Shown piece after piece: positions 9,047 to 19,985 of a DNA stretch of 64,000 bases. The notes under the pieces were generated by a model. It made no database searches, was not told the origin of the DNA, and saw nothing but the letters and a program-made list of their open reading frames with translations. Within the stretch, counting starts at the first letter, position 1; every line of letters begins with the position of its first letter. The stretch is from Halomonas icarae. Its GTDB lineage: Bacteria; Pseudomonadota; Gammaproteobacteria; Pseudomonadales; Halomonadaceae. The position numbers were made by a program, and so were the translations under genes. The stretch spans positions 2,828,172 to 2,892,171 of the forward strand of contig NZ_WUTS01000001.1 in the NCBI RefSeq assembly GCF_009901955.1, in the 5' to 3' direction.

Positions 9047-9051
9047 GGCAC

Positions 9052-9732
9052 TCAGTTGGCAGTCATGATCTGCAGGCGGCTTCCCACACGCTCGGCACGA
9101 TCGGAGAGCTGACCGACCCAGTCGATGATGGTGTAGAGGAACATGACATCGACCGGGGGCAGACGATCCTCGAGACCGAACAGCTGACGGCGAATGGCGA
9201 CCTGCTGGGCATCGGCCTGATGCTCCAGGCGGTCCAGCTCACGAATCAGTTTCTGCATCACATCGCTGACGTTTCGCCCGAAGCCGGAGTCAAGTAGATC
9301 CCTGAGCTCCTCCAGGGCGTGACGTGCCTGGGCCACGCAAGCCACAGCGGTATGCATGTAGTCGCGCATCGGCTGGGCCAGCTCCTCGGGCACCTGCATG
9401 CGCCTGCCGAGCATGATGCCGGTGATATCGCGAACCTTGTTGGCGATCTTGTCCTGCACGCTGATCAAGTCGAGCAGATCCGAGCGCGACACTGGCAGGA
9501 ACATGGTGTTGGGAAGATTCAGACGCAGCTCGGTCTTGAGCTCATCGGCCTCGTGCTCGAGGCGAGTCACCGTTTCGCGGTGAGCAGCGGCCGCCTCCCA
9601 GTCACCCACGAGGGTCGCTTCGAAGAAAGGCAGCAGCTGGTCGGCGCACTCGCTCGTCTTGACGATATGGGTCAGCAACGGCTCGAATGGCGAACGACCG
9701 AACATCGCGGAGAAGGGGTTGGATGTCACCAT
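9052..9732 (-). CDS. DUF47 (TIGR00153-type) PhoU-like phosphate transport accessory protein
   Basis: An all-helical 226-residue cytosolic protein of the PhoU-like DUF47 family. It shows the typical N-terminal FGRSPFEPL segment, a repeated helical-bundle pattern with metal-binding acidic/His residues (RLEHEADELK and ELDRLEHQADAQ), and the conserved end (DWVGQLSDRAERVG). Members are usually paired with Pit transporters and are thought to modulate them. Here the gene is directly upstream of pit. The ATG has only a weak ribosome site, and the second codon is GTG. Confidence 0.93.
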   Translation of the reverse strand: MVTSNPFSAMFGRSPFEPLLTHIVKTSECADQLLPFFEATLVGDWEAAAAHRETVTRLEHEADELKTELRLNLPNTMFLPVSRSDLLDLISVQDKIANKVRDITGIMLGRRMQVPEELAQPMRDYMHTAVACVAQARHALEELRDLLDSGFGRNVSDVMQKLIRELDRLEHQADAQQVAIRRQLFGLEDRLPPVDVMFLYTIIDWVGQLSDRAERVGSRLQIMTAN

Positions 9733-9844
9733 AGGGCATCTCGAAACCTTGAAAATGGCGGCGACAGTATAGTGACCCCTGCCGCCATCGTCATGGACTA
9801 TTCATCCAATTTGCGAATCCCCACCTGATCGAGGCTGTCGACGC

Positions 9845-10711
9845 ATGAGTCAAGAGATCGAACTGAAACTCGCCCTGGGCCCCGAAGGCCCCGACGCCCT
9901 GCGTCGTCATCCCCTGCTGAATGAGTCTTCATCAAGTGCCACCCTCCTCGGCAACACCTACTTCGACACTGCCAGGGGTGAGCTCGAGGCGGCACGCATG
10001 GCGCTGCGCCTGCGTCGGGTCGACGGCCGCCTGCTGCAGACGGTAAAGACCCGCGGCGAGGGCAGCGGCGGCCTGTCACGACGCGGCGAGTGGGAGTGGC
10101 GAGTTCCGGGGCCGGGACTCGATCTGGCCGGTCTGGAGGGGCTGCCACCGGCCGAACTGGGCAAGGACGTGCTGACGCGACTGGAGGCACGTTTTACCAC
10201 GGACTTCCGCCGCGAAACCTGGCACCTCGAGCATCGCGGGGCCCGTATCGAGCTAGCCCTGGATGAGGGTGAGATCTCGGCGGCGTGTCGTCATGTCGCA
10301 ATTCGTGAGCTGGAGCTGGAGCTCGTGGAGGGCGAGCCGGCGGCGCTATGGTCGCTGGCCGAGACGCTGGCCGAGCATGTGGCGCTGCGCCCCTCGGATA
10401 CCAGCAAGGCGGCTCGCGGCGGAGCACTGCTGACGGGCGAATGGCGGCTCCCCCCGGGCGACTCACCGTCTTCGTGGCTGCACCGCGCCGTGGTGGCACT
10501 GGATGCTCACACCGATAGCGGCCATGGCGCCTGGCGAGAAGCGGCAGCCGACGCCTTTCGCCAACTCGCAGACCTGGGCGACACTCCTACGAGAGAGGCA
10601 GCACATTCACTTGCGAGGGCCCTGACAAACGAAGCCTGGTTGACGCCCTCTAACGGCCGATGCCTGTTGTGGCTAGCGCACCGTCTGTCGGGCCGGATAC
10701 GCCTGGCCTGA
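9845..10711 (+). CDS. CYTH-domain protein (triphosphatase-like) with short C-terminal extension
   Basis: A 288-residue protein opening with the CYTH signature EIELKL and the expected NTYFDT, LRLR, KTRG and (near 150) ELELELVEGE motifs of the triphosphate tunnel fold. Such proteins (YgiF-type) hydrolyse inorganic triphosphate. In YgiF a ~200-residue CHAD domain follows; here only about 90 helical residues remain after residue 200, so the CHAD part is short or degenerate. It is divergent from the DUF47 gene and immediately precedes an ion channel gene. The start ATG has a GAGG about 9 nt upstream. Confidence 0.85.
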   Translation: MSQEIELKLALGPEGPDALRRHPLLNESSSSATLLGNTYFDTARGELEAARMALRLRRVDGRLLQTVKTRGEGSGGLSRRGEWEWRVPGPGLDLAGLEGLPPAELGKDVLTRLEARFTTDFRRETWHLEHRGARIELALDEGEISAACRHVAIRELELELVEGEPAALWSLAETLAEHVALRPSDTSKAARGGALLTGEWRLPPGDSPSSWLHRAVVALDAHTDSGHGAWREAAADAFRQLADLGDTPTREAAHSLARALTNEAWLTPSNGRCLLWLAHRLSGRIRLA

Positions 10712-10734
10712 TCTCAATCACAAGGAAACCGTCC

Positions 10735-11673
10735 GTGAACTACCTCCCCAAACCCGCCGGCGCGGGCCTGCGCACTCGGGTCTTCCAGGTTATCTTCGAG
10801 TCCGACACCCCGCTGGCCAAGGGCTTCGATATCGCCCTGATCGTGGCGATACTCGCCAGCGTGCTGGTGGTGATGCTGGAGAGCATCGAGAGCCTTCGTG
10901 CCGACTACGGCACCCTGTTCTTCTGGCTGGAGTGGGGGTTCACCATCACCTTCACCGTGGAACTGGCGGTGCGCCTCTATTGCCTGGAGCGCCCCCTGCA
11001 GTACCTCAGGAGCTTCTACGGCATGGTCGACCTGATCGCCATCCTGCCCACCTGGCTGGCACTGATTGTCCCCGGGACCCAGACGCTGGTGATGGTGCGT
11101 CTGTTACGCACCCTGCGCATCTTCCGGGTTCTGCGGCTGATGGAGTTCGTCGGCGAGGGACGCCTGCTGATAGGGGCGCTGAAACGCAGCAGTCATCAGA
11201 TCTTTCTGTTCCTGTTTACCGTCTTCATGCTGGTCTCGATCTTTGCCTCGATCGTCTACCTGATCGAGCCCGCCTCGGCCGGCTTCACCAGCATCCCCAC
11301 GGCAATCTACTGGGCCATCGTCACCCTGACCACGGTGGGCTTCGGCGATATCGTGCCGGTGACCCCTCTGGGTCAGGCGATCTCGGTAATGGTGATGCTG
11401 ATCGGCTACTCGATCATCGCCGTGCCCACCGGAGTCTTCTCCGCCGAGGTGATCCGCTCGATCCGCGCCGACCGCTACTCCGACGAGGCATGCCCGGGGT
11501 GCGGCCATGACCGCCACGAGCAGCGCGCCAAGTACTGCCTGCTGTGCGGCACCTGGCTCGACGAGGACACCCCCGACCCGCAGCTCTCCGAGGAGGAGCA
11601 GGAGGCCTGGTGGGAGGAGCATGGCGGCAAGGAGGAGGATGGCGACACCGACAAGGCGCCGCCGTCGGGCTGA
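10735..11673 (+). CDS. Voltage-gated-type potassium channel with C-terminal zinc-ribbon-like tail
   Basis: An inner-membrane six-helix cation channel of 312 residues. S4 carries regularly spaced arginines (VRLLRTLRIFRVLRLMEF, about 121-138), and the pore has the K+-type filter TTVGFGD (199-205). After S6, a cytosolic tail has two CxxC pairs (Cys253/256 and Cys268/271) that look like a zinc ribbon, then an acidic end rich in Glu and Trp. The start is the GTG at 10735 with AAGGA 8 nt upstream; the longer frame would overlap the CYTH gene. Physiological role unknown; membrane potential or potassium homeostasis is likely. Confidence 0.9.
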   Translation: MNYLPKPAGAGLRTRVFQVIFESDTPLAKGFDIALIVAILASVLVVMLESIESLRADYGTLFFWLEWGFTITFTVELAVRLYCLERPLQYLRSFYGMVDLIAILPTWLALIVPGTQTLVMVRLLRTLRIFRVLRLMEFVGEGRLLIGALKRSSHQIFLFLFTVFMLVSIFASIVYLIEPASAGFTSIPTAIYWAIVTLTTVGFGDIVPVTPLGQAISVMVMLIGYSIIAVPTGVFSAEVIRSIRADRYSDEACPGCGHDRHEQRAKYCLLCGTWLDEDTPDPQLSEEEQEAWWEEHGGKEEDGDTDKAPPSG

Positions 11674-11683
11674 GCCGTCGAGG

Positions 11684-12307
11684 TCAGTCGCGGAAGGGAG
11701 CGACGTCGCCTCGACCCTCGCGCAGGACCACCGGCGGAAGCTCGCGCAGGTCCACCACGCTGGTAGGCTCCAGATGACAGGCGCCACCGTCGATGATCAG
11801 ATCGAGGTCGGCGCTGAAGCGCTCACGAATCTCTTCGGCATCGGTCATCGGCAGCTCCTCGCCCACCGGGATCAGGGTGACGCTCATCAGCGGCTCGCCG
11901 AGTGCTTCGAGAAGGGCGTAGGTAATGGCATGGTTCGGTACGCGGACCCCGATGGAGCGACGCTTGGGGTGCAGCAGCAGCCGCGGCACCTCGGTGGTCG
12001 CATTGAGGATAAAGGTGTAGGCACCAGGGGTATGCGCTTTGAGCAGGCGAAAGACGGCGTTGTCCACCTTGGCATAGGTACCGATCTCGGAGAGGTCGGA
12101 ACACACCAGGGTAAAGTTGTGCTTGTCATCCAGGGCACGCAGCCGCTTGATCCTGTCGATGGCCTTCTTCTCGCCCAGGTGGCAGCCCAAGGCGTAGCCC
12201 GAGTCGGTGGGATAGGCCACCACACCGCCGGAACGGATGATGCCGATCGCCTGCTCGACCAGGCGCTTCTGGGGGTTTTCGGGGTGAATCTGGAAGAACT
12301 GGCTCAT
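11684..12307 (-). CDS. yciO: YciO/Sua5-YrdC family protein
   Basis: A 207-residue member of the Sua5/YciO/YrdC threonylcarbamoyl-AMP synthase superfamily. It matches E. coli YciO in length and motif order (SGGVVAYPTDSGYALGC, DDKHNFTLVC, KRRSIGVRVPNH). True TsaC makes threonylcarbamoyl-adenylate for tRNA t6A; YciO's own role is less clear and may be limited to that chemistry. The start is ATG with AGGAG 8 nt upstream. It follows rnm by 2 nt, so the two are translated together; the rnm-yciO pairing is also found in enterobacteria. Confidence 0.92.
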   Translation of the reverse strand: MSQFFQIHPENPQKRLVEQAIGIIRSGGVVAYPTDSGYALGCHLGEKKAIDRIKRLRALDDKHNFTLVCSDLSEIGTYAKVDNAVFRLLKAHTPGAYTFILNATTEVPRLLLHPKRRSIGVRVPNHAITYALLEALGEPLMSVTLIPVGEELPMTDAEEIRERFSADLDLIIDGGACHLEPTSVVDLRELPPVVLREGRGDVAPFRD

Positions 12308-12309
12308 GG

Positions 12310-13215
12310 TCACGCTCCTGAATTGAACCGCGGCGCCAGCCGCGGATGGGTCCATACCGGCAGCGTGGCGGTGCGCGGCACCAGGCTCATGCTGCCCGGC
12401 GCCAGGTGGCCGCCGGAGAAGTGAAAGTCGCTGCCCAGCGAGGCATAGAGCCCGCGCTCCTGGAGCTGACGCGACAGGTCGCGGGTCACATCGGGATTCT
12501 GGAAGCCACTGACCAGCTCGGCGGCCTGGCCGCCGGCGACCCTGAAGTCGTCGAGCAGCAGGCCACGCTTGCGCCGCGTGAGGGAGTAGCGAAGGGGATG
12601 CGCCAGCACCGCCACGCCCCCCGCCGAAAGCACCCAGCCCACCGCCTCAGCCATATCCGGCCATAGCGCCTTGACATCACCCGGCTTGCCGGCCCCCAGG
12701 TATTTCTTGAAGGCGGTCGCGACGTCGGGCACCACGCCCGCCGCTACCAGCGCGCGGGCGAAGTCGGGACGGCCCAGGGGGCGCTCGCTACCGGCCTGCT
12801 CCCGTGCCCGGGCAAGGGCATCATCGAGACCAATTTTTTCCATGCGGGAGGCGATGGTCCTGGCGCGCTTCACGCGAGCCACGGCCTGGGCCTCGAGCCC
12901 CTCGACCAGCGCCCCCTTCACGCCCTCGGGCAGCAGGCCTACCACATGGATGCCGATGCCGCGCCACTGGGTGGAGAGCTCGGTACCGGGAATCAGTACG
13001 AGGCCCTCGTGGCGGGCCGCCTCGGCCGCCTCTGCCACACCGTCCAGGGTGTCATGGTCGGTCAGCGCCATGTGCGTCAGACCCTGGGCGGCGCAGAGCG
13101 CCACCAGATCCATGGGGGACAGGGCTCCATCCGAGGCGGTGGAGTGCATATGTAGGTCGATGCTGAGCGGCGCGGGGTCGCCCTCGAAGCGCAGGGGAAG
13201 TGGAGACATTGGCAT
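12310..13215 (-). CDS. rnm: PHP-domain 5'-3' exoribonuclease RNase AM (YciV)
   Basis: A 301-residue PHP-fold phosphoesterase with metal-binding motifs DLHMHSTASDG near the N-terminus and LTDHDTLDG, plus later His/Asp ligands (VLAHPLRYS, GSDFHFSGG). E. coli YciV (Rnm) trims RNA 5' ends, including rRNA and 3',5'-pAp-type substrates. The start may be the first ATG (13215) or the in-frame ATG at 13209; neither has a strong ribosome site. It is divergent from yciI and co-transcribed with yciO. Confidence 0.9.
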   Translation of the reverse strand: MPMSPLPLRFEGDPAPLSIDLHMHSTASDGALSPMDLVALCAAQGLTHMALTDHDTLDGVAEAAEAARHEGLVLIPGTELSTQWRGIGIHVVGLLPEGVKGALVEGLEAQAVARVKRARTIASRMEKIGLDDALARAREQAGSERPLGRPDFARALVAAGVVPDVATAFKKYLGAGKPGDVKALWPDMAEAVGWVLSAGGVAVLAHPLRYSLTRRKRGLLLDDFRVAGGQAAELVSGFQNPDVTRDLSRQLQERGLYASLGSDFHFSGGHLAPGSMSLVPRTATLPVWTHPRLAPRFNSGA

Positions 13216-13325
13216 GACGCCGATCGGCGACTTTGTCAGAATGGTCTATCATGGTGCGCCTCTGGCCAATGCCGGTCAATGGCGCCACTACCCGACCCTG
13301 CCGCCCCATAGAAGGAAGCCAGCCA

Positions 13326-13625
13326 ATGCTCTACGCGATCATCAGTGAAGATGTGGACAACAGCCTGGAGCGCCGTCTCGCCGCCCGCCCCGATCATCTG
13401 GCGCGCCTGGAGGCGCTACGTGACGAGGGTCGCCTGGTCCTGGCGGGTCCCCACCCGGCGGTCGACAGCGAAGACCCGGGCGAGGCCGGCTTCTCCGGCA
13501 GCCTGGTGGTCGCCGAGTTCGACAGCCTCAAGGCGGCCCAGGCCTGGGCCGATGCCGATCCCTATGTGATCGCCGGCGTCTACGCCAGGGTGGCGGTGAA
13601 GCCTTTCAAGAAGGTTCTCCCCTGA
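13326..13625 (+). CDS. yciI: YciI-like small protein
   Basis: A 99-residue YciI-family ferredoxin-like-fold protein. It has the typical N-terminus [10 protein letters not shown], a His in the ARPDHLARL region and the conserved aspartate in the DPY motif near residue 78. Family members bind an acidic ligand and some have dehalogenase-like or dehydratase-like activity; the E. coli function is unknown. The start is ATG with AAGGA upstream. It neighbours rnm and yciO, as in enterobacteria. Confidence 0.92.
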   Translation: MLYAIISEDVDNSLERRLAARPDHLARLEALRDEGRLVLAGPHPAVDSEDPGEAGFSGSLVVAEFDSLKAAQAWADADPYVIAGVYARVAVKPFKKVLP

Positions 13626-13782
13626 AGAAGGCTTTCTGAACCAGCCAACTTATCAACAGCCGGTTTTTACACAATCACTGTGGACAACCCTGTTGAAACG
13701 CCGCGGATGCCTGTCGCCAGCCCCCTGATACCGGCTCCGCGGCGCAATCGATCAAATATTGAACACGCCTCCGGAGCTTCCC

Positions 13783-15798
13783 GTGACTGCCGCCCCCGAT
13801 GGCCTGCCGCCTCTCGCCGCTCTCGATAACGCCTGTCTCGACTGGCGAAACGACGCAAGCGGCGAGGCAGCCCCTCACTCTTCCGCCTTCGACGATGTCT
13901 ACTTCTCTCGCCATGATGGACGCGCCGAGACCGAACATGTCTTCGTCGCCGGCAATCGCCTGACGGAGCGCTTCAGGGAGTGGCAGGAGCCGCGCCCCTT
14001 CGTGATTGGCGAAACCGGCTTCGGTACCGGGCTCAACATGCTGTGTGCCTGGGCCTGCTTCGATGCCCACGCGGCGCCGGAGGCTCGACTGCATCTGGTG
14101 TCCACCGAGAAGTTCCCACTCGACCGCGCCGATCTGGCCCGGGCGCTGGCCGCCTGGCCCGATCTGGCAAGGCGCAGCGAGAGCCTGGTGGCGCAGTGGC
14201 CCGAGCCGGTGACCGGCGTGCACCGGCTCTGGCTCGATGAGCGCGTCACCCTCGACCTGCACCTGGGCGATGCCGCCGAGCGGCTGTCACTGCTCGACGG
14301 CCGGGTCGACGCCTGGTTCCTGGATGGCTTCGCCCCGGCGAAGAACCCCGAGATGTGGCAGCCGGCACTGTTCCAGGCGATGGCGGCTCGCTCCCGACCA
14401 GGGGCTACCTTTGCCACCTTCAGCTGCGCCGGCGTGGTCAAGCGCGGCCTGGCGGCGGCCGGCTTCACCTGGCACAAGTCACCGGGCTTCGGGCGCAAGC
14501 GAGAGATGCTCTACGGAGAGATCGCCGAGCCCCCCCTCGATGAACGCCGGCGACAGACTCCCTGGTTCACCCCACCGGCGCCCCGGCCACCTCGCCATGT
14601 CGCGATCATCGGTGCCGGCATCGCCGGCGCCAGCGCCGCCGCCGCCCTGGCCAGGCGCGGCATCGCCGTGACCCTGATCGACCGCCTCGAGCGTGCCGAC
14701 CTGGAAGCCACCCATCTGCAGGGCGCGCTCTACGTCAAGCTGGCTGCCGACACCAATCGGCAGAGCCGTATCTACCTGGCCGGGCTGCTGCATAGCCGCC
14801 GCTGGCTGGCCTGGCTCGACCCGCGGCAGTCGCTATGGCGGAAGAGCGGCGTGCTGCAGCTGGCCCTGAACGACAAGGAGCAGGCGCGCCAGACGCGTTT
14901 CCTGGCCAACCACCCCCTACCGGAGAGCGTGGTGAGAGGGGTGGACGCCGCGGGAGCCAGCGCCGCCGCCGGCGTCAGGGTCGATGCCCCGGCCCTGGAC
15001 TACCCCAATGCCGCCTGGGTCAGACCCATGGAGCTCTGCATACGACTGGCGGAAACGTCGGGTGTCAGTTTCCTTCGGGGAGAGGTCACGGCACTGCGGC
15101 GACTGGAAACCGGCTGGAGACTGGAGATGCGCGACGGCGAGCCCATCGAGGCCGACCAGGTCATCGTCGCCGGCGCTGCGGAAACCGTCGCCTTCGAGCA
15201 GACCACCCCTCTCCCCCTGCAGCCGGTTCGCGGGCAGCTCAGCCAGCTCGAGCTACCCTCGGGGGCACCCAGGCTGGGGCGTGTGGTCTGCGCCGGAGGC
15301 TATGTGCCCCCGGCAGCGGATGGCGTGCTCAACATCGGCGCCACCTTCGCTCCTGACGATACCGACACGACACCTCGCGAGGGCGACCATCGCGCCAACC
15401 TGGAGGAGCTGGAGCGTGGCCTGCCCCACTTCGTCGCCGCCCTGCGCGACGCCGGCACCGACCTCTCCCCGGAGCGGCTCCGTGCCCTGGTGGGGGTGCG
15501 TGCGGCGAGCCCGGACAAGACCCCCTACTGCGGCCCAGTGCCCGACGCCGATGCCTGGCGGGAGGAGTATGCAGTATTGGCCAAGGACGCCACCCGCATT
15601 CCCGAGGCACTCGGACGGCACCATGCGGGGCTCTGGATCAGCACCGCCCACGGCTCTCGCGGCCTGGCCAGTGCCCCGCTATGTGCCGAGCTACTGGCCT
15701 CGCGGATCTGCGACGAGCCACTACCCCTGGAGCAGCCGCTGGCGGACCATCTACATCCCGGCCGGCGCCTGATACGCGACCTGATTCGTGGAAAGTGA
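13783..15798 (+). CDS. mnmC: Bifunctional tRNA wobble-uridine methyltransferase/oxidase MnmC
   Basis: Completes the mnm5s2U modification at tRNA wobble U34. The C-terminal FAD oxidase (FAD-binding GAGIAGASAAA about residues 277-287) removes the carboxymethyl group and the N-terminal SAM methyltransferase (about 1-245, with GETGFGTGLN and the LDGFAPAKNPEMW signature) methylates the product. The length of 671 is normal for the fused enzyme. The GTG at 13783 is preferred because GGAG lies 6 nt upstream; a TTG eight codons earlier is the alternative. Convergent with the yheU-ligA cluster. Confidence 0.95.
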   Translation: MTAAPDGLPPLAALDNACLDWRNDASGEAAPHSSAFDDVYFSRHDGRAETEHVFVAGNRLTERFREWQEPRPFVIGETGFGTGLNMLCAWACFDAHAAPEARLHLVSTEKFPLDRADLARALAAWPDLARRSESLVAQWPEPVTGVHRLWLDERVTLDLHLGDAAERLSLLDGRVDAWFLDGFAPAKNPEMWQPALFQAMAARSRPGATFATFSCAGVVKRGLAAAGFTWHKSPGFGRKREMLYGEIAEPPLDERRRQTPWFTPPAPRPPRHVAIIGAGIAGASAAAALARRGIAVTLIDRLERADLEATHLQGALYVKLAADTNRQSRIYLAGLLHSRRWLAWLDPRQSLWRKSGVLQLALNDKEQARQTRFLANHPLPESVVRGVDAAGASAAAGVRVDAPALDYPNAAWVRPMELCIRLAETSGVSFLRGEVTALRRLETGWRLEMRDGEPIEADQVIVAGAAETVAFEQTTPLPLQPVRGQLSQLELPSGAPRLGRVVCAGGYVPPAADGVLNIGATFAPDDTDTTPREGDHRANLEELERGLPHFVAALRDAGTDLSPERLRALVGVRAASPDKTPYCGPVPDADAWREEYAVLAKDATRIPEALGRHHAGLWISTAHGSRGLASAPLCAELLASRICDEPLPLEQPLADHLHPGRRLIRDLIRGK

Positions 15799-15821
15799 TC
15801 GCCCATCCTCTTGGACGCCGG

Positions 15822-15853
15822 GGGCCTCGCAAGGCCCTCGCCGATGGAGGGCC
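15822..15853. terminator. Overlapping hairpins between convergent mnmC and yheU
   Basis: GGGCCT/AGGCCC (15822-15837) and GGCCCTC/GAGGGCC (15833-15853) overlap, so they are mutually exclusive. They occupy the short gap between convergent genes. No T-run is present. Confidence 0.4.
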
Positions 15854-15870
15854 GCACCTAGAGTCGGAGA

Positions 15871-18224
<2,354 letters not shown>

Positions 18225-18280
18225 CTATCGCAGGGCCTCAGCTCGCGAGGCGGAAATGATCGCCTAGCTTACCAAAGCAA

Positions 18281-18312
18281 CAACCCTCGTGGGGCCTACC
18301 TCACGAGGGTTG
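18281..18312 (-). terminator. Stem-loop between zipA and ligA
   Basis: An 11-bp perfect stem (CAACCCTCGTG/CACGAGGGTTG) with a 10-base loop follows the zipA stop and is trailed by a mixed T-rich TTGCTTTGG. It is a terminator or attenuator between two genes that are otherwise in the same direction. Confidence 0.65.
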
Positions 18313-18344
18313 TCTTTGGGTTGTGCGGCGAGCGCCCAACGGCA

Positions 18345-19760
18345 TTAATTCACCTGATAGCGATGCAGGCGGTTGCGGCGCACGAAGTCCTGAACACGCT
18401 GTCGAGCGAACTCCACCGTCTGGGCGGTCATCACGCTCTGGTGTTCGTCCTTCAGCTCGCCGCCCAGGTGTCGCACGATGACCATGGCGGTCTCGACCAT
18501 CGCCTCGAAGGCGGCACCGCTGTCCTCGGCTCCCGGCAGCGGCATCAGCAACGTGATGCCCGGCGTGCGGAAATCATCGATCGCCTCAATGGGGAAGGTC
18601 CCGGGCTTGACCACATTGACCATGGAGAACTGCAGACGGCTCTCGGGGTCCTCGGTCTCGAAGCGATGGAAGATGCCCATCTCGCGATCGTAGCGCAGGC
18701 CACAGGCAAGCATCAGATCGAGTAGAGCGGTTCCGGAGAACCCCTCCTCGTCACGGGCCATGACCGAGATGACGATAATCTCCTCGGACTGGCTGAGCGT
18801 CAGTCGGGCATGTTCCGCACTCACATCGTGGCGTAGCGCCTTTTCCAGCACCGGATGGACACGTACCTTGTCGCTGTGGCGGGGTGCCTCGAAGGCCTTC
18901 TCCTCGGCGGATACCGCCGCCGCTTCGTTTGCTTCCGCTTCGGACGCCAGGCGACGGCGCTCGGCACCACGGGCAGATTCCGCTTCGGCCTGGGCCTGAC
19001 GCTTGCGTTCGGCCTCATCGGCCAGCTTGCGTGCCTTCTCTTCCTTGCGCTCCTCCTCACGTCGCGCCCTGTCCACACGCTTCTGCTCACGGCGCTCGGC
19101 CAGATTCTTCTGCAGCGAAGCACCGAAGCGCTGAACCGAGCTCCCCATGCGCTTCGAACCGCTCTTCAGGGAGTCACCCATGCCGTCGAAATCCACCAGG
19201 CGATAGTGCTCATCTTCGTCGACACTGTCATGATCCTGTGGGTCGGCAACCAGCGGCTCGGTAGAACGATGCGAAGGGCCAAACTCTGCCCTCCCCTCAT
19301 CGGACGCAGGCGCAGAAACGTCCTGGGACGTGTCATCCAACGAGGCAAGCGTTGGTTCAAGACGCTCCTCCGCATGAAAATCACCCTGTGTGGCGAAACT
19401 GCTGGCTGGCGACGTCATCGGCTCGGCAGACTCTGACGCGGCCTCTCCCTCCCGAGAGGTAGAGGCCTTCCAGCTGGAAAGCACCCGCGATGGACCAGGA
19501 TGTTCCTGGCGCTCCAACTTGGGTTTGGGCTGCACATGGCCGTAGTCTGCAGGTCTGACGACCCGCGCCCCTCCATTGGGCAATTCCCAGTTAACCTCGG
19601 CCTTGCGGGCCGCTTCGTCGGGGTCGGTGCCAAGGGCGTCCTCCGCCACCTCATCGAGGCGTGGGGTTCGTCGTTGACGCTGCAGACGCCGCACTCCATC
19701 CACCACGATAAGGGTTACCAACGCCAACCCCAGGATGATCAGCCACTCTCTAAGTTCCAT
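18345..19760 (-). CDS. zipA: Cell division protein ZipA
   Basis: Bitopic inner-membrane protein that tethers FtsZ and helps assemble the septal ring. A single N-terminal membrane helix (about 6-22) is followed by a long variable linker and a C-terminal ZipA domain (about 330-471) that binds the FtsZ tail. The linker here is unusually long (the protein has 471 residues, E. coli 328). It contains a highly charged stretch (about 220-290, many Arg/Glu/Ala and two RREEERKEEKAR-like blocks) that should form an extended single helix or coiled coil. The 225-nt gap upstream from smc includes AT-rich sequence with a TTGACA (minus strand, 19852-19857) that may belong to a promoter. Confidence 0.95.
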   Translation of the reverse strand: MELREWLIILGLALVTLIVVDGVRRLQRQRRTPRLDEVAEDALGTDPDEAARKAEVNWELPNGGARVVRPADYGHVQPKPKLERQEHPGPSRVLSSWKASTSREGEAASESAEPMTSPASSFATQGDFHAEERLEPTLASLDDTSQDVSAPASDEGRAEFGPSHRSTEPLVADPQDHDSVDEDEHYRLVDFDGMGDSLKSGSKRMGSSVQRFGASLQKNLAERREQKRVDRARREEERKEEKARKLADEAERKRQAQAEAESARGAERRRLASEAEANEAAAVSAEEKAFEAPRHSDKVRVHPVLEKALRHDVSAEHARLTLSQSEEIIVISVMARDEEGFSGTALLDLMLACGLRYDREMGIFHRFETEDPESRLQFSMVNVVKPGTFPIEAIDDFRTPGITLLMPLPGAEDSGAAFEAMVETAMVIVRHLGGELKDEHQSVMTAQTVEFARQRVQDFVRRNRLHRYQVN

Positions 19761-19985
19761 GGATCGTCAGCCTTTCGCTAGGGCGCCATGCCAGATGCGT
19801 GTTTGTCACCAGCATAGCGCGATTGCCGAAAAAGGAGCTAATTTTTTTATTTGTCAAGCATCGGTGATCTATCAAGACAAGCTTGACTCGCCCCTTGCAA
19901 TCGCCCTTCGATAATTCCCCTGCTTCCATGCACTGCAACATATAATCTTTCCTTGTTACCCCTTTTCGACGCTTCCTTCAAGCGT

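Noticed and set aside
13650-13687. Two DnaA-box-like sites (TTATCAACA and TGTGGACAA) between yciI and mnmC, suggesting an origin or DnaA-titration site
   Set aside because: Each differs from TTATCCACA by one base, only two are present, and there is no AT-rich unwinding region or dnaA/gidA context.
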